From Ferrimonas kyonanensis DSM 18153 (GTDB taxonomy: Bacteria > Pseudomonadota > Gammaproteobacteria > Enterobacterales > Shewanellaceae): a stretch of 38,855 nt of DNA. Positions 1 through 7,165 of the stretch are shown piece by piece. Within the stretch, counting starts at the first letter, position 1, and every line of letters starts with the position of its first letter. The position numbers were made by a program, and so were the translations under genes. Below the pieces are notes generated by a model. That model worked only from the letters and a program-made list of their open reading frames with translations, was not told where the DNA came from and did no database searches. The stretch covers positions 1 to 38,855 of the forward strand of contig NZ_KE384367.1 of NCBI RefSeq assembly GCF_000425405.1, read 5' to 3'.

Positions 1-292
1 CTGGATTCTCGCCTGCGCAAGAATGACAAAAGGCACAGACACTGGATACCCGCGTTCGCGGGCATGACGGAAGGTTTTTTAGATTGTTGAGTGTAATGAC
101 CCGCACCGATCTCTGCTGCAACGTCACAACTGCTCGTTTATTACTAACCCACCCCATTCGCACCGTCGCCCTTGCGAACGCGAGGGCCCAGTGGCTTTGC
201 TTCTCGACTAACCAACGAAAGACACTGGCTACCCGCGTTCGCGGGCATGACGGAGGAAGGGTCGTCGCCCTTGCGCACGCGAGGGCCCAGTG
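1..292. repeat. Cluster of about 30-bp palindromic intergenic repeats, five copies in both orientations
   Basis: Five related units are visible. Copies at about 1-27, 42-70 and 224-253 read on the plus strand (core CTGGATACCCGCGTTCGCGG in the middle one, followed by CATGACGG). Copies at about 162-193 and 260-292 read on the minus strand (core CACTGGGCCCTCGCG). Each has a self-complementary centre (CCCGCG TT CGCGGG in the best copies). They resemble the small dispersed palindromic repeats found between genes in many Gammaproteobacteria and Betaproteobacteria. Short open frames across the block follow the repeat and are not convincing genes. Confidence 0.7.
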
Positions 293-668
293 ACTTTGAC
301 TCTGAAGTTCGCCAATACCAAGACTCAATCTTCGTCAACATAACTGCAACATGTTAATTCTGGTTGCATCAGGCCAGCTGTCGGTGCGCTGGCATTGCGC
401 TAACGAGTGTTTCAATAAACGCAATTCACCCGTTCAAAAACCAAGATTCATTTAGCGCAAATGGCTTACTGACGGGCCTGAGCAGCGAATTTCATTTTTG
501 CCACGTTGACTGGCCAGACCATTAGAAAGATCTAATAAAATCATTACCTTTGAGAAAGGAGCCGCATCGGAATCATTGTTGATCGCAATCAAAGTGACCC
601 GGCCAGCTGTTACGATATTGTGAAATAACGAGCCACTTACCCACAGTGGACATGGATAAGAGGTCAAC
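293..668. promoter_or_regulatory. Intergenic region upstream of the csgD-like gene
   Basis: No convincing gene is seen in this stretch. It is the upstream region of the LuxR-type regulator that starts at 669, and it ends in a good ribosome binding site, AAGAGG at 658-663, five bases before the ATG. It presumably holds that gene's promoter. I could not pick out a confident -35/-10 pair or operator. Small minus-strand open frames here have no recognisable features. Confidence 0.4.
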
Positions 669-1304
669 ATGGAGAAGTCGATAACCAGCATCTGTTTTTT
701 GCACTCGCCCGGGCTGAATTCGCCCTTGCATCAGCTTTGCCAGACATTGGCGAGTGAGGTGGCCGAACTCAATGGCCATCACCAGGTCACCGAGTATGCC
801 GAGCGCCATCCGTCGACCCTGTTTATGATCGCCGCCGATCGCATGCCCGCCATCAACGGTACCGTCGCCAGTTGGCTGGAGCCACTGCTACTGCATCAAT
901 TCGTTACCGTCTACGATGCCGTCGAAAGTCGCTGCAATCCGGTCACCCTGATTCACCACGGCGTGCGCGGCATCCTGTACCGCAGCGACAAGGTGGAACG
1001 GGCACTCACCGGTGTACAGACCATGCTCAGCGGCGGTTTATGGTTTAAACGCCAGCATATGGAGCAGGCCCTGTCACAACTCATTAAGGACAACCACAAG
1101 CTCCACATCAGCAATGGCGATGGCATCAGCAAACTGACCGAGCGGGAACTCGGTGTGGTTCGCCTGGTGGCCCTGGGGGCCAGCAACAAGGAGATTGCCC
1201 GCCAACTGTTCATCAGTGAGTGCACCGTAAAGGCCCACCTGGCATCGGTATTTCGTAAAACCGAAACCCACAGCCGCGCCGAGCTGGTCGGCAAGCTGAA
1301 CTGA
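669..1304 (+). CDS. csgD: CsgD-like LuxR-family transcriptional regulator
   Basis: This 211-residue protein has a C-terminal LuxR/FixJ helix-turn-helix (about residues 150-205, beginning LTERELGVVRLVALGASNKE and continuing through an ECTVKAHLASVFRKT recognition segment). Its N-terminal half of about 130 residues is poorly conserved, as in CsgD of Escherichia coli (216 aa), whose receiver-like domain is degenerate. Its position strengthens the call: it converges on the curlin genes of this locus. CsgD is the family activator of curli synthesis, so it probably activates the csgBA promoter near 3700. The start is supported by AAGAGG at 658-663. The name rests on domain architecture and context; another CsgD/VpsT-like regulator of matrix genes is possible. 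Confidence 0.82.
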   Translation: MEKSITSICFLHSPGLNSPLHQLCQTLASEVAELNGHHQVTEYAERHPSTLFMIAADRMPAINGTVASWLEPLLLHQFVTVYDAVESRCNPVTLIHHGVRGILYRSDKVERALTGVQTMLSGGLWFKRQHMEQALSQLIKDNHKLHISNGDGISKLTERELGVVRLVALGASNKEIARQLFISECTVKAHLASVFRKTETHSRAELVGKLN

Positions 1305-1327
1305 ATCCCTCCTGTTTAATCCGCTGT

Positions 1328-1356
1328 AAAAAGGCTCCCGCCCGAAGGCGGGAGCC
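1328..1356 (-). terminator. Rho-independent terminator of the csgBA unit
   Basis: A perfect 10-bp stem, GGCTCCCGCC (1333-1342) with GGCGGGAGCC (1347-1356), closes a CGAA tetraloop. Read on the minus strand it is followed by five T residues (plus-strand A at 1328-1332). It lies 21 bp past the curlin stop codon. It could also stop the convergent csgD transcript, but the plus-strand side has no T tract. Confidence 0.9.
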
Positions 1357-1377
1357 ATCACAGGCATTCAGCGCAGA

Positions 1378-3144
1378 TTAGAACTGGCTGACGGAGATGA
1401 CGTTGCCTGTGCCTTGCTGGGTGAAGTCAGCGGTGTTGCCGTAGGAGGTCTGGCGGAACGTAATGACGTTGCCAGTGCCTTGCTGATCGGCCAACAGGGT
1501 GTTGCCGCCGGACTTCTGATCGCCGCTCAGCGTATTGCTGTTGCCTTGCTGGCTGACGTCGATGATGTTACCCACACCGTTGGAGTTGGTTTCCAGATCT
1601 ACGACGTTGTACTCGCCATTCTGATCGATCTCCGCCCACAGGTTGGCGGCGGTGGACATCAGGGAGATGGCATTGAGGCTACCGTGTTGATTCATAGCCA
1701 CATCGGTCCCCTGATCTTTACCGTTCAGATTCAGCATCGCGGTATTCTGCTGGCCATGTTGGGCAGCGCGAATCTTGGCATTGTCGACATCGGTAACCAG
1801 GGCGGTCAGTTGGTTCATCTGTCCCTGCTGATCGGTGGTCAGTTTCAGACTTTCGCCCTCACCAACAACCTGCAGATTGGCGACGTTGTACTGACCCTGC
1901 TGCTTGGCTTTGATGTTGCTGTCTTCGATGCCATTGACACCCAGTGCCAACTGGTTGCCTACGCCCTTCTGCTTCAGCAGCATTTCGGAGCGTACCGCAT
2001 TGGTCACCATGGCACCCAGCGCATTACTTTCGCCTTTCTGGGCCACTTCGACCTTGGCGTTTTCGAAGTTAATGCCGATCAGTCCCAGGTTCGCTTGATT
2101 GTATTTCCCCTGCTGATCCGCCTTGATCTTGCTCTCTTTTACCATCATCACGTTGGCAGCAGCCATGTTGCTTTCACCCTGCTGACGAACAACCACTTTG
2201 GCACTGTCTGCCCAGCTGACGGTGGCCGAGATCATGTTGGCCTTGCCATATTGTTCGGTCTTCAGCTCGGTGTCTTTCACGGCAGTCACGGCGCTGCCCA
2301 GCACGTTACCATTGCCCTCTTGCCTCGCTTCAACCAACGAGGTGTCGGCCATGGTCACGAATGACTGCAGGCGGTTGTCTTTACCATGCTGAGACAGGTT
2401 TACCTTGGCATCCATTGGGCGGCCACTTCCCACCATCAGCAGTTGGGCCTGGTTGCGCTGACCGTCCTGGTCAAACTTAGCCATGCTGCTATCCACGAAG
2501 TTCAGTCGAGCACCGATGACGTTTTCGCGCCCATGCTGATCCGCCATCACGGTGTTATTGTCAGCGAACATGCCGGTGTAGGTGATGCTGTTTTCAGCGC
2601 CGTACTGCTTGATGGTGTAGTTGTTGTCATCACTGCGAACGGTGTACATCTCAACCCGATGACCAACGGGATTAGGGCCATCACCGGAGATCTGAGCAAT
2701 GTCGGCCTTCTCACCGTCCCCCTGCAGCTCCATCTTCAGCAGGTGGCCGGCACCAACAGCGCTATCCTGCACCAGCTTCATGTTGTAACCGTTGCCGTCG
2801 ACAACGCCACGATCCAGGTTAAATTCGATGGCATTCTGATGGCCTTTCTGGTCCATCTTCAGGGTATGGTTGCCGCCGTCTTCAAAGTCGGCCTGGGTAA
2901 TCACGTTGCCTTCACCACGTTGACGGTAGTCCATCTGGTTGTTGGTGGATTTCACGTCGGCGGCGTTGATCTCGTTGAACTGGCCGTTTTGACGGAAGCG
3001 CGCGTCGTTGTCGCCCCAGGAGCGGTATTCGGCGCTGTTTTCCACGCCCTTCTGATCCACCTTGACGGTATCGGCGGCGTTGACACAGAAGCCCACACTG
3101 AGCAGGGCAATGGTGATTACTGACAGATTGAATCCACGTTTCAT
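1378..3144 (-). CDS. csgA: Very large CsgA-like major curlin subunit with about 22 repeats
   Basis: The 588-residue product has a Sec signal peptide (about residues 1-23, ending VNAA) followed almost entirely by curlin-type repeats of roughly 22-24 residues. Each opens with a Q-x-G-x-x-N motif (DQKGVEN, RQNGQFN, DQQGKYN, TQQGTGN and so on). I count 22 clear motifs plus one degenerate unit. E. coli CsgA has five repeats in 151 residues, so this is about four times longer. Most units show a single Gln-Gly-Asn signature rather than the paired Gln pattern of E. coli. It follows csgB by 20 bp, with AGGAGA as ribosome binding site, and ends at a strong terminator. The expected role is the structural fibre subunit secreted through CsgG and nucleated by CsgB. 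Confidence 0.88.
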   Translation of the reverse strand: MKRGFNLSVITIALLSVGFCVNAADTVKVDQKGVENSAEYRSWGDNDARFRQNGQFNEINAADVKSTNNQMDYRQRGEGNVITQADFEDGGNHTLKMDQKGHQNAIEFNLDRGVVDGNGYNMKLVQDSAVGAGHLLKMELQGDGEKADIAQISGDGPNPVGHRVEMYTVRSDDNNYTIKQYGAENSITYTGMFADNNTVMADQHGRENVIGARLNFVDSSMAKFDQDGQRNQAQLLMVGSGRPMDAKVNLSQHGKDNRLQSFVTMADTSLVEARQEGNGNVLGSAVTAVKDTELKTEQYGKANMISATVSWADSAKVVVRQQGESNMAAANVMMVKESKIKADQQGKYNQANLGLIGINFENAKVEVAQKGESNALGAMVTNAVRSEMLLKQKGVGNQLALGVNGIEDSNIKAKQQGQYNVANLQVVGEGESLKLTTDQQGQMNQLTALVTDVDNAKIRAAQHGQQNTAMLNLNGKDQGTDVAMNQHGSLNAISLMSTAANLWAEIDQNGEYNVVDLETNSNGVGNIIDVSQQGNSNTLSGDQKSGGNTLLADQQGTGNVITFRQTSYGNTADFTQQGTGNVISVSQF

Positions 3145-3164
3145 CGTACTCTCCTAATGTCATC

Positions 3165-3659
3165 TCAATAGTGATTCACGATCACCGTGCGGAAACTTCC
3201 GGTTTGGTTGAACTGCTGTTCCAGCGGCGTACCACCACCAGAAAAGTCGTTCACTATGATTTTGTTGAAGTTCCCGGTTTGGTTAATGCCGATGTCACTG
3301 TTGTCGGTAATCTGGGTATTGATGGCGAGATTGCCGCGTCCGGTCTGAGTCACCGACGACGCATTACCACTACCAATCTGAGTGACAATCGCTGTGTTGC
3401 CATTTCCATGTTGATTCAGGGTCGAGCGTTGTTGCCATCCTGTTTGCGTTAATACGACCACATTCCCAACGCCGCCGGCCTGCACGATCTCGGCCTGGTT
3501 GACGCTGCCCAGTTGATGAACCAGTGCATAGTTACGACTGTTTTGCTGTAATAAACCATCCACAGATGGTCGATTAATCAATGCTTGCAAAGGCAGAGAC
3601 AGCTCCGTGGCACATAGCCATGAACTGGTCATCAAAAGTAAAACAAGCAGATATTTCAT
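3165..3659 (-). CDS. csgB: CsgB-like minor curlin (nucleator)
   Basis: This 164-residue secreted protein has a signal peptide (MKYLLVLLLMTSSWLCAT) and several curlin motifs: QLGSVNQAEIVQAG, NQHGNGNTAIVTQIG, TQTGRGNLAINTQ, NQTGNFNKI. The size and the position immediately before the large curlin match CsgB (151 aa in E. coli), which anchors the fibre to the cell surface and nucleates CsgA polymerisation. It is the first gene of a two-gene unit whose promoter should lie between 3660 and 3855, downstream of the csgG terminator. Which of the two curlins is functionally CsgB is inferred from size and order. Confidence 0.85.
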   Translation of the reverse strand: MKYLLVLLLMTSSWLCATELSLPLQALINRPSVDGLLQQNSRNYALVHQLGSVNQAEIVQAGGVGNVVVLTQTGWQQRSTLNQHGNGNTAIVTQIGSGNASSVTQTGRGNLAINTQITDNSDIGINQTGNFNKIIVNDFSGGGTPLEQQFNQTGSFRTVIVNHY

Positions 3660-3855
3660 AACACCCTCAGACTTAGCAAGCCTCTATAGAGTAAGAACAT
3701 TAAAATGGAAAAAACATAGTCCGTACGGCTGAATAAAAATAACCAAAAACAGATAAGCCAATGAATTAAAACAAGGTAACAAAAACAATTAAATCCGGAC
3801 TAGAACATTCAGACTAATAAGCTCTAATTGACTAATCCCATTTTATTTCAGATAT
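3660..3855 (-). promoter_or_regulatory. csgBA promoter region with inverted repeats
   Basis: This AT-rich stretch lies between the csgG terminator and csgB, so it must contain the csgBA promoter if the terminator works. It holds an 8-bp palindrome CCGTACGG at 3721-3728. An inverted pair is also present, TAGTCCG at 3717-3723 and CGGACTA at 3796-3802, about 79 bp apart. These could be operators for the CsgD-like regulator, but no -10/-35 pair is unambiguous. Confidence 0.4.
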
Positions 3856-3880
3856 AAAAAAGGGCCGCTTTCGCAGCCCT
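3856..3880 (-). terminator. Rho-independent terminator after csgG
   Basis: On the minus strand, AGGGCTGC - GAAA - GCGGCCCT forms an 8-bp stem with one G-U pair and a GAAA tetraloop. It is followed directly by six T residues and lies 18 bp past the csgG stop. It separates csgEFG from csgBA into two transcription units. Confidence 0.85.
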
Positions 3881-3898
3881 GAGACACGCTCTCAAGAT

Positions 3899-4660
3899 TT
3901 AACTTTCTGCCGCCCAATACCCCAGCAACACCCCCCGTTCGATCACCTCGATCACCGCCGCTTCCAGTGCCTGTTTGACGCACAGCTGCACCGGCTCGTT
4001 GGTGCTGTAGCCCGCCTCGGCCTCCGCCAGCCGGTTTAGACTGACGTAGCGGAAAAAGCCGGCCCGCAGTTCCTGAGAAAAGATGTATTTGGTGGCCGAC
4101 ACCGAAATCAAGATCTTACCGGTCACCACATCCACGGCGCGCAGGTACAGGGTCACCTGGTCTTTGCGGAACAACTCCGACGCACCGATGCCGTAGTACT
4201 CCATTCCGATGCCCCCGGTCTCCACGTCGGTGTCGTAGGACACGATGCCGCCCTCAAACAGCAGCCTGGCATCGGCCAGAGTGCCCATGGTATCGGCATT
4301 GCCATCCATTCTCTGGCGAATGATCTTGCGCTCGGTCAGCAGGTTCTGCAGCCCTTCACGCTCGACCGGATCAAACCAATGGGTGTCCAGCAACGTCTGA
4401 ATCAGCATCGAGGTAGCCCCTTGAGTGACCGCGGTCGAAAATGAACTGACGTTGGCCTGAGGCTTGTACTGACCGGTCTGATCCCGGAACGCGTACACCG
4501 CCACCGGAATCCGGTACTGAGGCGTCGGCTGCTGCTGCAGACTCTGCATGGTGTCACTCACCGGATCGATTAGGGCGGGTTCAATAAACAGTTCTGGCTT
4601 GGAAAAGGCTGCACACCCGCCGAGCAGCAACAGGCCAAGCATCAATGACAGTTTTTTCAT
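3899..4660 (-). CDS. csgG: CsgG curli secretion channel lipoprotein
   Basis: This 253-residue lipoprotein has a lipobox LLLGGC with the acylated cysteine at residue 16. The sequence shows CsgG-family features: the IPVAVYAFRDQTGQYKP segment, the long central region with DARLLFEGGIVSYDTDVETG, and the C-terminal helix region ending in GVLLGYWAAES. E. coli CsgG is 277 residues and forms a nonameric outer membrane pore that exports CsgA, CsgB and CsgF. The ATG overlaps the csgF stop by one base (TGATG at 4658-4662), indicating translational coupling. It is the last gene of csgEFG. Confidence 0.95.
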   Translation of the reverse strand: MKKLSLMLGLLLLGGCAAFSKPELFIEPALIDPVSDTMQSLQQQPTPQYRIPVAVYAFRDQTGQYKPQANVSSFSTAVTQGATSMLIQTLLDTHWFDPVEREGLQNLLTERKIIRQRMDGNADTMGTLADARLLFEGGIVSYDTDVETGGIGMEYYGIGASELFRKDQVTLYLRAVDVVTGKILISVSATKYIFSQELRAGFFRYVSLNRLAEAEAGYSTNEPVQLCVKQALEAAVIEVIERGVLLGYWAAES

Positions 4661-5046
4661 CAGTAACTCAGCCTCGGCAGAATGATTTCGGTTATTTCTC
4701 CGGTCGCGATATCGGTAATCTTCACCAGAATATTGTCCGGATCGGTATCCAGCACTTCGACGATATACTCGCCGGTATTATAGGTGCCGGCAGTAAATTC
4801 ACCGTTGGAGATGTCACTGGTCAGGCTATATAACAAATTTCGTTCCAGTGCATCTTGGAATTGTTCAACAAAGCTGGCTTCTTTATACGCTTCTTTATGA
4901 TCGTTCTGCGATTGTGCTTTATTTAACAGGAAAGACCCATTTAAGGGATTACCACCAAAACTCGGATTAATTGGCGTGTACGTCAGCTGCGTCGCCCCCA
5001 CCGGCCCGCTCACCAACAGCGCCATCATTGCCACTGCCCGTTTCAT
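4660..5046 (-). CDS. csgF: CsgF curli assembly factor
   Basis: The product is about 128 residues, with a signal peptide ending PVGA. The mature N terminus holds the strongly conserved CsgF segment (INPSFGGNPLNGSFLLNKAQ). In the family this segment inserts into the CsgG pore and couples export to surface nucleation. I placed the start at the ATG at 5046 because AAGGAG sits five bases upstream; a longer frame would begin at a GTG two codons earlier that overlaps this site. The gene lies 18 bp after csgE and overlaps csgG. Confidence 0.93.
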   Translation of the reverse strand: MKRAVAMMALLVSGPVGATQLTYTPINPSFGGNPLNGSFLLNKAQSQNDHKEAYKEASFVEQFQDALERNLLYSLTSDISNGEFTAGTYNTGEYIVEVLDTDPDNILVKITDIATGEITEIILPRLSY

Positions 5047-5064
5047 CGTCACTCCTTAGCCGTG

Positions 5065-5484
5065 TCACCAGCGTTGGTCCTGATGCCCCAGCATGATGTC
5101 TGCCTTGACCTGGGCCACGTGATCAATGGTGATCAGCATGGCGTCGTCGGCGCGCTGCTTCATGTTGTTGTGGCGCCGCCCAAAGTAGGTTTCATACACC
5201 TTGGTTTGATTAATCAGTATCCACAGTCGAGTACCGGCCTGGGGATACACGGTTTCATAGACGGTGACCGTGAAGCCCTGGGTGCCGGGCAAATCACGCC
5301 AGTAGTTGCCGTAGTAATACAAAAAGTCCTTACCAAAGCGGGTAATGGTGCGGTCGATAAGCATGCCGTCCAGCTCAATGTCGGCCCCGGCAGATGCCAC
5401 CGGCATCCCGCCCATCAGCGCCGTCAATGCCAGCAGTCCGATCAGCAACCATCGCCGCAGTGCATTGTTGCCGGCTTTCGCCAT
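5065..5484 (-). CDS. csgE: CsgE curli secretion specificity factor
   Basis: The product is about 139 residues with an N-terminal signal peptide (RRWLLIGLLALTALMGGMPVASA). The mature part matches CsgE in size and in its landmark segments: DGMLIDRTITRFGKDFLYYY, the VYETVYPQAGTRLWILIN segment and the VYETYFGRRHN segment. CsgE is the periplasmic adaptor that caps CsgG and selects curlin cargo. I chose the ATG at 5484, with GGGAG nine bases upstream; the open frame continues 16 codons further to a GTG that lacks such a site. It is first in the csgEFG order, divergent from yegD, so its promoter should lie in 5485-5658. Confidence 0.9.
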   Translation of the reverse strand: MAKAGNNALRRWLLIGLLALTALMGGMPVASAGADIELDGMLIDRTITRFGKDFLYYYGNYWRDLPGTQGFTVTVYETVYPQAGTRLWILINQTKVYETYFGRRHNNMKQRADDAMLITIDHVAQVKADIMLGHQDQRW

Positions 5485-5658
5485 GTCGACGCTCCCGAAT
5501 CCGTCCCAGTCAGTCCCGATGGTAAAGCGCACCAGAGCAGCGGGGTACTAGCCAAATGGCGGGTTTGAAGCGCCGGCGGACTAATCCCCGTCACATCGCT
5601 TGTATGGCAGCAGCACATTGGGTATTCTGCGCGGCTTTTCTTCGACGACGGGCAGGCC

Positions 5659-7029
5659 ATGACACACTCCAACATCGCAGGTTTTGATTTCGGCACCTCC
5701 AACTGCGCCATTGGCGTGATGGCCGAGGCGGCGGTTCAACTGGTGGAGCTGCCGGATCACGGTCGCTACATGAGTTCGACGCTGTTTGCTCCGCAGCGAG
5801 AGATGATGGCGGCCTGGCTGTTTAAACAATTACAGCAGCACCAACTGCACTCGCCGTTCCAGCAAGCCCGTCGTGGCCAACTGCCCGCCAGCACCCGCGC
5901 CATGAACGAACTCAAGCTCGATGGCTATGGCGACTCACTGGAGTTTGGCGCCAGTGCCCTGAATCACTACCTGGAAGACCCCGCCGACTGTTACTACGTC
6001 AAATCACCGAAGAGTTTTCTCGGTGCCAGTGGCCTGTTACCGCCGCAACAACAGCAGTTTGAAGATGTGGTCGCCGCCATGATGTGGCACCTGCTGTGCC
6101 AGTTGGATCAGGCCGGTCAGGCCCGTCCCGACAAGGTGGTCATCGGTCGTCCCATTAACTTCCAGGGCCTGAACAGCGATGACAGCAATCGTCAGGCCCT
6201 GCAAATTCTGAACAACGCCGCCCGCTTTGTTGGCTTTAAGCAGGTGGAGTTTTTGTACGAGCCCATGGCCGCCGGTCTGGCCTATCAGCAGCAGCTGACC
6301 GAAGAACAGAAGGTACTGGTGGTGGACATCGGCGGTGGCACCAGCGACATCTCTTTGGTCACCATGGGGCCGAACTACCTGCAGCAAAAAGACCATCAAG
6401 ACCTGGTTCTCGGGTATGCCGGGGTCCGGGTGGGCGGCAACGACTTCGACATCGCGCTGAACTTCCAGAGTCTGATGCCTCATCTGGGCTCACGGCTGAT
6501 GCAGCCCAGTGGCAAGCCGGTGCCGGTTAAGCCGTACTGGGACGCTGCCGCCATCAACGATCTGTCGTCACAGACCCGCTTCTACGACGCCGACACCCGC
6601 CGGCTACTGGACAGCCTGAGACGGGAACCCGAGCTGACCGAAGTCGGTCGGCTGTTGACTCTGGCCAACGAACGCCAGACCTACCAGTTGAGCGCCTACG
6701 CCGAGCAAGCGAAGATCGCCCTCAGTGACCAGCCCAATACCCAGGTGGATCTGAGCTTCCTGGAGGCGAGCCTGCAGGCTCAGGTCGATCAGCAGCAGTT
6801 TAAAGCCAGTGCCGAAAAAGCACTGGACACCATTGGTCGCCTCGCCGACGATGCCATCGCCCAGGCCGGCTGTCAGCCGGACGTCATCTTTATGACCGGC
6901 GGCACCTCCAACTCCCCCCTGGTACAGGAGTTTTTCCGCCAACGTTATGGCCTGCCCCTGGTGGCCGGCGACAACTTTGGCAGTGTCACCACCGGCCTGA
7001 CCCTGTGGGCTGACCACATCTACCGCTGA
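5659..7029 (+). CDS. yegD: YegD-like Hsp70-family ATPase
   Basis: This 456-residue protein has the actin/Hsp70 ATPase fold but no substrate-binding domain. The phosphate-1 motif is FDFGTSNCAIGV (near residue 9), the phosphate-2 motif VVDIGGGTSDISL (near residue 223), and the adenosine motif FMTGGTSNSPL (near residue 412). Length and architecture match YegD of E. coli (450 aa), an uncharacterised DnaK-like protein. With no peptide-binding domain, classical chaperone cycling is unlikely. It stands alone between the divergent csgE gene and a large phosphodiesterase gene. Codon use resembles its neighbours. Confidence 0.9.
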   Translation: MTHSNIAGFDFGTSNCAIGVMAEAAVQLVELPDHGRYMSSTLFAPQREMMAAWLFKQLQQHQLHSPFQQARRGQLPASTRAMNELKLDGYGDSLEFGASALNHYLEDPADCYYVKSPKSFLGASGLLPPQQQQFEDVVAAMMWHLLCQLDQAGQARPDKVVIGRPINFQGLNSDDSNRQALQILNNAARFVGFKQVEFLYEPMAAGLAYQQQLTEEQKVLVVDIGGGTSDISLVTMGPNYLQQKDHQDLVLGYAGVRVGGNDFDIALNFQSLMPHLGSRLMQPSGKPVPVKPYWDAAAINDLSSQTRFYDADTRRLLDSLRREPELTEVGRLLTLANERQTYQLSAYAEQAKIALSDQPNTQVDLSFLEASLQAQVDQQQFKASAEKALDTIGRLADDAIAQAGCQPDVIFMTGGTSNSPLVQEFFRQRYGLPLVAGDNFGSVTTGLTLWADHIYR

Positions 7030-7055
7030 TTCAAACCTGGCCTATCGTACCACGG

Positions 7056-7080
7056 GCGCGCCGATTCGTTACCGGCGCGC
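7056..7080 (+). terminator. GC-rich hairpin after yegD, terminator-like
   Basis: An 8-bp perfect stem, GCGCGCCG (7056-7063) with CGGCGCGC (7073-7080), lies 27 bp past the yegD stop. There is no following T run, so it may be a Rho-assisted end or an mRNA-stabilising hairpin. Confidence 0.45.
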
Positions 7081-7165
7081 TCATGCTTTGCCATTTCATC
7101 ACTCCCTCCCGACGCGATTTTCCGCTACCCTGTGCCTTGTTGTTTGAAAAACAAAGGATTACACA

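Noticed and set aside
1414..3123. Long plus-strand open frames opposite the curlin gene (for example 1414-2364 and 2386-3123)
   Set aside because: They are mirror frames of a repetitive coding sequence. The minus-strand product has a signal peptide, clear curlin repeats and a terminator.
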